Source: an uncultured Porphyromonadaceae bacterium (GTDB lineage: Bacteria; Bacteroidota; Bacteroidia; Bacteroidales; Muribaculaceae). From it: a stretch of 10,124 nucleotides of DNA. This document shows positions 6,097 to 10,124 of this stretch, in pieces. Location of the stretch: positions 1 to 10,124 of the forward strand of contig UROS01000079.1 in assembly GCA_900549445.1 (NCBI GenBank), in the 5' to 3' direction. Both the position numbers and the translations under genes were made by a program. The first letter of the stretch is position 1, and every line of letters begins with the position of its first letter. The notes beneath the pieces were generated by a model. It did no database searches. It worked only from the letters and a program-made list of their open reading frames with translations, and was not told where the DNA came from.

Positions 6097-7827
6097 TCAG
6101 TCCTTTTCAGGTTGATATTTCTTGGTGGCGCTTATCATTATGTCGTTGAGCGATGCGCCGGGTGCCACCATGGGGAACACCATGTCGGCAGGCTCGATGT
6201 TGACGTTGAGCAGGTAGGGCTTGTCGCTTGCGAGCATCCGCTCTATGGCGCCCGTGAGTTCCTGGCGCGACGCCACGTTCTCGCCGTCGATGCCGTAGGC
6301 TTCGGCTATGGCCGTGAAGTCGGGGTTGAGGAGCGGCGTCGACGAGAAGCGGCTGTTATAGAACAGTTCCTGCCACTGGCGCACGTTGCCAAGAAAGTTG
6401 TTGTTCATTATCACGATTTTCACTCCGACGCCGTATTCCATGATCGTGCCGAGTTCCTGCATGGTCATCTGGAAGCCGCCGTCGCCCATCACGGCTATCA
6501 CCCTTCGGTCCGGGCGCGCAAGTTTGGCGCCGATGGCGGCGGGGAGGCCGAATCCCATGGTTCCGAGACCGCCCGAGGTGATGATGCTGCGCGGCGAGGT
6601 GTACTTGAAATAGCGGGCGCCCATCATCTGATTCTGTCCCACGTCGGTGACGAGGATGGCGTCGTTGCCTGTCGCTTCCGAAATGCGGCGCGTCACTTCG
6701 CCCATTCTCATGGCGCCGGTGGTCTCCTGAGGGTATACCTCGCGGGTTATCACTTCCTCCATCTCTACTGCCTCGGGTTGGCGGAACGAGCGCATCCACT
6801 CTTCGTGGCGAGCCTGGTTCACCAGCGGCAGAAGCGCCTCGAGCGCCTTTGCCGCGTCGGCGTGAATAGCAGTGGTGGCATGTATGTTTTTGTTCAGTTC
6901 GGCGGCGTCGATGTCTATATGGATTACCTTGGCGTCGGGGGCGTATTTGCTTGTGTCGCCCGTCACGCGGTCGTCAAATCTCATGCCTATGGCTATCAGC
7001 ACGTCTGCCCGGTTGGTGTTGACGTTGGGCCCTATATTGCCGTGCATGCCGAGCATCCCCTTGTACTGGGGGTGGTTCGACGGAATGGCTGAAAGTCCGA
7101 GCAAGGTGGCTGCCACGGGGATGTCGGCCTTCTCGGCGAGCGCTGCAAGCTGTTTCTCGGCGCCTGCTATCGTTATGCCCTGGCCGGCGAGTATCATCGG
7201 CCGCTTGGCGTTGTTGATTATAGCGGCTGCATCGCGTATCTCCGACGGGATGATGTCGGGATCCGGGTTATAGCTGCGTATGAATTTTACCGGTTCATAG
7301 CCCATCCATTCCGTCATCTGCACCTGAGCGTCGCGGGTTACGTCGAGAACAACTGGCCCGGGGCGTCCGGTGCGCGCAATGTAGAACGCACGTGCGAGAA
7401 CCTCGGGTATCTCGTCGGCACGGCGTATCTGATACGCCCATTTGCTGATCGACTGCGTTATGCCTATCACGTCGGTCTCCTGGAAAGCGTCGGAGCCGAG
7501 TGCTCCCACGCTTACCTGACCGGTGATGATGAGCAGCGGCGTGCTGTCCATCAGAGCATCGCTGAGTCCGGTTATGACATTGGTGGCGGCGGGCCCCGAC
7601 GTCACTGTCACGACCCCGGTGCGGCCCGATGCGCGCGCATAGCCCTGCGCGGCATGGATTGCTCCCTGTTCGTGGCGCACGAGTATGTGGCGCAGACGGT
7701 CGGTGTAGTCGTAAAGTTTGTCGTAAAACGGCATTATCTGGCCGCCCGGGTAGCCGAATATCGTGTCGGTGCCTTCGGCGAGAAAACAGCGTATGATCGC
7801 CTCGGCGCCTGTTATCATTTCACTCAT
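6097..7827 (-). CDS. ilvB: Acetolactate synthase large (catalytic) subunit
   Basis: A thiamine diphosphate enzyme that condenses two pyruvates to 2-acetolactate, or pyruvate with 2-oxobutyrate to 2-aceto-2-hydroxybutyrate, the first committed step of valine and isoleucine synthesis. The 576-residue protein has the N-terminal ThDP domain (about 4-170) with Glu53 in RHEQGA, the cofactor-activating glutamate, and the TSGPAATN loop (76-83). The central FAD-binding-type domain is at about 190-330. The C-terminal ThDP domain (about 375-550) has the GDG (448-450) to NNN (475-477) diphosphate-binding motif. Length and motifs fit an anabolic enzyme, and the adjacent small subunit supports that over the catabolic AlsS type. 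The start at 7827 is preferred; an in-frame extension back to 8184 overlaps ilvD and shows no family pattern. Confidence 0.97.
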   Translation of the reverse strand: MSEMITGAEAIIRCFLAEGTDTIFGYPGGQIMPFYDKLYDYTDRLRHILVRHEQGAIHAAQGYARASGRTGVVTVTSGPAATNVITGLSDALMDSTPLLIITGQVSVGALGSDAFQETDVIGITQSISKWAYQIRRADEIPEVLARAFYIARTGRPGPVVLDVTRDAQVQMTEWMGYEPVKFIRSYNPDPDIIPSEIRDAAAIINNAKRPMILAGQGITIAGAEKQLAALAEKADIPVAATLLGLSAIPSNHPQYKGMLGMHGNIGPNVNTNRADVLIAIGMRFDDRVTGDTSKYAPDAKVIHIDIDAAELNKNIHATTAIHADAAKALEALLPLVNQARHEEWMRSFRQPEAVEMEEVITREVYPQETTGAMRMGEVTRRISEATGNDAILVTDVGQNQMMGARYFKYTSPRSIITSGGLGTMGFGLPAAIGAKLARPDRRVIAVMGDGGFQMTMQELGTIMEYGVGVKIVIMNNNFLGNVRQWQELFYNSRFSSTPLLNPDFTAIAEAYGIDGENVASRQELTGAIERMLASDKPYLLNVNIEPADMVFPMVAPGASLNDIMISATKKYQPEKD

Positions 7828-7833
7828 ACAATA

Positions 7834-7859
7834 TAAATATCCTGTATTAAATATCCTGT
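7834..7859. repeat. Tandem 12-bp repeat in the ilvD-ilvB spacer
   Basis: TAAATATCCTGT occurs twice, at 7834-7845 and 7848-7859, a period of 14 nt, filling most of the 38-nt gap between the two genes. On the transcribed strand each copy reads ACAGGATATTTA, with an AGGA that may help ribosome binding for ilvB (the nearer AGGA ends 12 nt before the ATG). Confidence 0.8.
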
Positions 7860-7865
7860 GTAAGC

Positions 7866-9695
7866 TCAAATATCTTCTCTTACGCCTCCGCGGTCGGCCG
7901 ATGTAACCATCGAGGCGTAGGCGCGGAGTGCCCGCGATATCTTGCGCTCGCGGTCGCGCGGCGTGAAACTTTCGCGCCCGTGGCTCTCCTCCTCTTTGCG
8001 GCGTTCGGCGAGCTCTTCCGCGCTCAGCCTCACGTTGATGCTGCGGGCCGGTATGTCTATGTCGATAATGTCGCCGTCTCTTACGAGTCCGATTTCGCCG
8101 CCGGCTGCCGCCTCCGGCGAGATGTGGCCGATTGATAGTCCCGACGTACCGCCCGAGAAGCGGCCGTCGGTTATCAGTGCGCACTGTTTGCCGAGATGCT
8201 TGCTCTTTATATACGAGGTGGGGTAGAGCATCTCCTGCATGCCCGGGCCGCCTTTAGGCCCTTCGTAGGTTATCACAACCACGTCGCCGGCCTTTATCTT
8301 GTCGTGGAGTATGGCGTCTACAGCCGCTTCCTGCGACGTGAAAACCCGCGCTGGCCCCGAGAAACGGAATATGCTTTCGTCAACTCCCGCCGTCTTCACC
8401 ACGCAGCCGTTCACGGCTATGTTGCCGTGAAGCACTGCCAGGCCGCCGTCTTTTACGTAAGCATGCTCCATGTCGCGTATGCAGCCTTCGCCGCGGTCGT
8501 TGTCAAGTTCATTATAATACTGCTTCTGGCTGCCGAGCTTGAGGTTCCTGTAGCCGCAGGGTGCCGCGAGCCAGCGTTTTTCTTGCTCAGCGCCGAAATC
8601 TTTTCCGTCAGGAGTCCATTTATCGATGGCTTCCCCGAGCGTCAGGCCGTCCGCTCTCTTGACCGTCGGGTCTGCCAGCCCTGCGTCGGCGAGAATTTTC
8701 ATTATCGAGAGGATGCCCCCCGCACGGTTCACGTCCTGAATATGGTAATGGGAGTTGGGAGCCACTTTACAGAGCACGGGGGTCTTGCGCGAGAGAACAT
8801 CAATGTCGTCTATGGTGAAGTCTGCGCCGGCCTCGGCTGCCACGGCAAGCAGATGGAGCACCGTGTTGGTCGAGCCGCCCATGGCTATGTCGAGCGTCAT
8901 GGCGTTGAGCATGGCCTGACGTGAGGCAACGTTGCGCGGCAACACGCTCTCGTCGCCGTCGTTGTAATATGCGAGCGCATTCTTTACTATTTGCGCGGCA
9001 GCCTCTTTGAGCAGCTCTCGCCGCTGTTCGTGGGTGGCAAGCACCGTACCGTTGCCCGGCAGGGCGAGACCGATTGCCTCGTTGAGCGAATTCATGGAGT
9101 TGGCGGTAAACATTCCTGAACATGAGCCGCAGGTAGGGCAACCTTTCATTTCGAGCTCCTCCACGCGGCGGTCACTTACCGTGTTGTCCGCCGCATCTAT
9201 CATTATGTCGATAAGATCCACTGCCTTTCCGTCGACTGTGCCGGCTTCCATCGGGCCTCCCGACACGAATATGGTCGGTATGTTGAGACGCATGGCGGCC
9301 ATGAGCATTCCTGGGGTGACTTTGTCGCAGTTCGATATGCACACCATGGCGTCGGCCTTATGGGCGTTGACCATATATTCCACGGAATCGGCTATCAGAT
9401 CTCGCGAAGGGAGCGAATAGAGCATCCCGTCGTGACCCATGGCTATGCCGTCGTCAATGGCTATCGTATTGAATTCGGCTGCAAAACAACCGAGTTTTTC
9501 AATTTCTGCCTTCACAATCTGTCCGGCTTCGTGCAGATGCGTATGACCCGGTACGAACTGAGTAAACGAATTTACCACCGCTATAATCGGACGGCCGAAC
9601 TGCTCGTCGGTCATTCCGTTGGCCCGCCATAGCGCACGAGCAGCTGCCATTCGGCGACCGCCCGTACTTATTTCGCTTCTTAATGGATGTGACAT
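7866..9695 (-). CDS. ilvD: Dihydroxy-acid dehydratase
   Basis: Iron-sulfur lyase that dehydrates 2,3-dihydroxy-isovalerate and 2,3-dihydroxy-3-methylvalerate to the 2-oxo acids, the third common step of valine and isoleucine synthesis. The 609-residue protein aligns well by eye along its length with E. coli IlvD (616): [13 protein letters not shown] (42-54), [42 protein letters not shown] with Cys123, and [18 protein letters not shown] with Cys186, Cys189 and Cys192. The Cys123 and Cys192 motifs are the usual cluster sites. Position 50 is Gly, as in E. coli, rather than the additional Cys seen in [2Fe-2S]-type relatives, so an oxygen-sensitive [4Fe-4S]-type enzyme, suited to an anaerobe, is inferred. 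It is the first gene of the operon; ATG 9695 opens [22 protein letters not shown], matching the family N-terminus. Confidence 0.98.
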   Translation of the reverse strand: MSHPLRSEISTGGRRMAAARALWRANGMTDEQFGRPIIAVVNSFTQFVPGHTHLHEAGQIVKAEIEKLGCFAAEFNTIAIDDGIAMGHDGMLYSLPSRDLIADSVEYMVNAHKADAMVCISNCDKVTPGMLMAAMRLNIPTIFVSGGPMEAGTVDGKAVDLIDIMIDAADNTVSDRRVEELEMKGCPTCGSCSGMFTANSMNSLNEAIGLALPGNGTVLATHEQRRELLKEAAAQIVKNALAYYNDGDESVLPRNVASRQAMLNAMTLDIAMGGSTNTVLHLLAVAAEAGADFTIDDIDVLSRKTPVLCKVAPNSHYHIQDVNRAGGILSIMKILADAGLADPTVKRADGLTLGEAIDKWTPDGKDFGAEQEKRWLAAPCGYRNLKLGSQKQYYNELDNDRGEGCIRDMEHAYVKDGGLAVLHGNIAVNGCVVKTAGVDESIFRFSGPARVFTSQEAAVDAILHDKIKAGDVVVITYEGPKGGPGMQEMLYPTSYIKSKHLGKQCALITDGRFSGGTSGLSIGHISPEAAAGGEIGLVRDGDIIDIDIPARSINVRLSAEELAERRKEEESHGRESFTPRDRERKISRALRAYASMVTSADRGGVREDI

Positions 9696-9784
9696 ATCTT
9701 TTATACCTTATTATATATAACGGCGCTTGGGATATCTTCGCAGCGATGCAGCCGCATTGCCAATGCCTAAAGATTGTTATAAAA
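9696..9784 (-). other. Leader of the ilvD operon transcript
   Basis: About 89 nt between the predicted start site and ilvD. It contains the small palindrome GCATTGGCAATGC (9766-9754) and a possible 18-codon reading frame (9757 to 9701) whose stop ends 5 nt before the ilvD ATG. That frame encodes Leu, Ile and Val residues (one Leu, two Ile, two Val) but no run of them, so classical attenuation is only weakly supported. No terminator/antiterminator pair with a T-run is visible. Confidence 0.3.
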
Positions 9785-9790
9785 AGTATG

Positions 9791-9823
9791 CAAAAATATT
9801 CCAATTTGTTCAATTAAACAAAT
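9791..9823 (-). promoter_or_regulatory. ilv operon promoter with overlapping operator-like dyad
   Basis: On the minus strand TTTG (9822-9819), a 20-nt spacer, and TATTTTTG (9798-9791) match the Bacteroidetes -33/-7 consensus exactly. A 20-bp palindrome, 9804-9823 (arms ATTTGTT and AACAAAT around CAATTA), covers the -33 box and much of the spacer; 18 of its 20 positions obey the symmetry. A dimeric regulator bound here would block RNA polymerase. The half-site spacing (5-bp halves TTGTT and AACAA, 6 bp apart) resembles Crp-family geometry, but no regulator can be named. Confidence 0.65.
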
Positions 9824-10076
9824 AAATGCGCAAGAAATTGCAATATGTGCATTGAAAAACATAATTTTACAACATATAATCGCCAAAACCTTCAATTTAA
9901 TAGCAATAAGTCTGAAAGGCGCGCTGTCTTATCCCTTAGGACGTTAATGTCGTTAATGTCCCTAATGCCCTAATGACTTTAATGACCTAAAACCGTTGTT
10001 CAACTGCAAAAATCCGTAAAAATTCCTGCGAAAGCGCCGCTGAAATGTTAAATTAGCGTTAAATACCTCATGAATA
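9824..10076. other. Noncoding spacer right of the ilv promoter
   Basis: An A+T-rich stretch in which I find no reading frame with protein-family character on either strand, no tRNA and no strong hairpin. Its one clear structure is the TAATG repeat listed separately. It separates the leftward ilv promoter from a rightward promoter at the window edge, so it is a divergent intergenic region. Confidence 0.6.
9936..9990. repeat. Degenerate 9-bp TAATG minisatellite
   Basis: TAATG recurs at 9945, 9954, 9963, 9971 and 9980, spaced 9, 9, 8 and 9 nt. Units read GTTAATGTC twice, then CCTAATGCC, CTAATGAC and TTTAATGAC, flanked by TTAGGAC and CTAA remnants. The array lies in noncoding DNA between divergent promoters. 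Confidence 0.8.
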
Positions 10077-10108
10077 TTTGGAGGGAAAGGTAAAAGCCGC
10101 TACCTTTG
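10077..10108 (+). promoter_or_regulatory. Rightward promoter for a gene beyond the window
   Basis: TTTG (10077-10080), a 20-nt spacer, and TACCTTTG (10101-10108) match the Bacteroidetes consensus exactly. AAAAGC (10092-10097) and GCTTTT (10114-10119) form an inverted repeat around the -7 box. Transcription would start near 10115 and run off the window, so the driven gene is unknown. Confidence 0.6.
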
Positions 10109-10124
10109 CACTCGCTTTTGAAAA

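Noticed and set aside
6112..7092. 326-codon plus-strand open frame opposite ilvB
   Set aside because: Antisense shadow of ilvB, with His/Val/Gly-rich composition typical of such frames and no recognisable domain.
7828..8184. N-terminal extension of IlvB
   Set aside because: It overlaps ilvD coding sequence in another frame and lies before the family's usual N-terminus.
9499..9813. 104-codon minus-strand frame across the ilvD start
   Set aside because: Its start lies upstream of the predicted transcription start and the rest overlaps ilvD out of frame.
9840..9854. CAAT/ATTG dyad upstream of the ilv promoter
   Set aside because: Arms of only 4 bp in A+T-rich DNA; not distinguishable from chance.

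Overview
The window looks like chromosomal DNA of a Bacteroidota bacterium, most likely order Bacteroidales, and a Muribaculaceae-like gut lineage would fit. Three things point there: promoters of the Bacteroidetes type (a -7 box TAnnTTTG with an upstream TTTG-like box about 20 nt away), few Shine-Dalgarno sequences, and the gene order ilvD-ilvB-ilvN-acyl-ACP thioesterase-ilvC. Genes are fairly G+C-rich and the spacers A+T-rich. The family placement is inference. I see no rRNA, tRNA, CRISPR array, insertion sequence or phage gene.

Left part, + strand (160-1461): a tight three-gene unit of a small DUF6249-like membrane protein, an ECF-type RNA polymerase sigma factor, and a small membrane protein that may be its regulatory partner. 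It has its own promoter with several DNA palindromes around it. The sigma gene ends early at an in-frame TGA; translation beyond that codon restores a normal sigma region 4 end and overlaps the next gene as expected for an operon, so the stop may be a recent nonsense mutation or a sequence error.

Middle: a minus-strand aldose 1-epimerase-like gene (1466-2350) converges on the sigma unit with a 4-nt gap. It is divergent from a plus-strand membrane-anchored metallophosphoesterase (2528-3634). The divergent spacer carries two good Bacteroidetes promoters back to back. A perfect 15-bp hairpin separates the metallophosphoesterase from the next, convergent operon.

Right part, minus strand (9695 down to 3711): the isoleucine/valine operon, in transcription order ilvD (dihydroxy-acid dehydratase), ilvB and ilvN (acetolactate synthase large and small subunits), an acyl-ACP thioesterase and ilvC (ketol-acid reductoisomerase). 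Together the four Ilv enzymes carry out the shared steps from pyruvate or 2-oxobutyrate to the 2-oxo acids of valine and isoleucine; only the transaminase is missing. The thioesterase is stop/start coupled to ilvN, which hints at a link between branched-chain precursor supply and fatty-acid metabolism. The ilvD promoter fits the Bacteroidetes consensus and is covered by a near-perfect 20-bp palindrome, a candidate operator.

The last 430 bases are noncoding: the ilvD leader and promoter, a degenerate 9-bp TAATG minisatellite, and a strong promoter pointing right to a gene outside the window. Nothing here amounts to a clearly new system. The best leads are the interrupted sigma factor, the ilv operator dyad and the embedded thioesterase.
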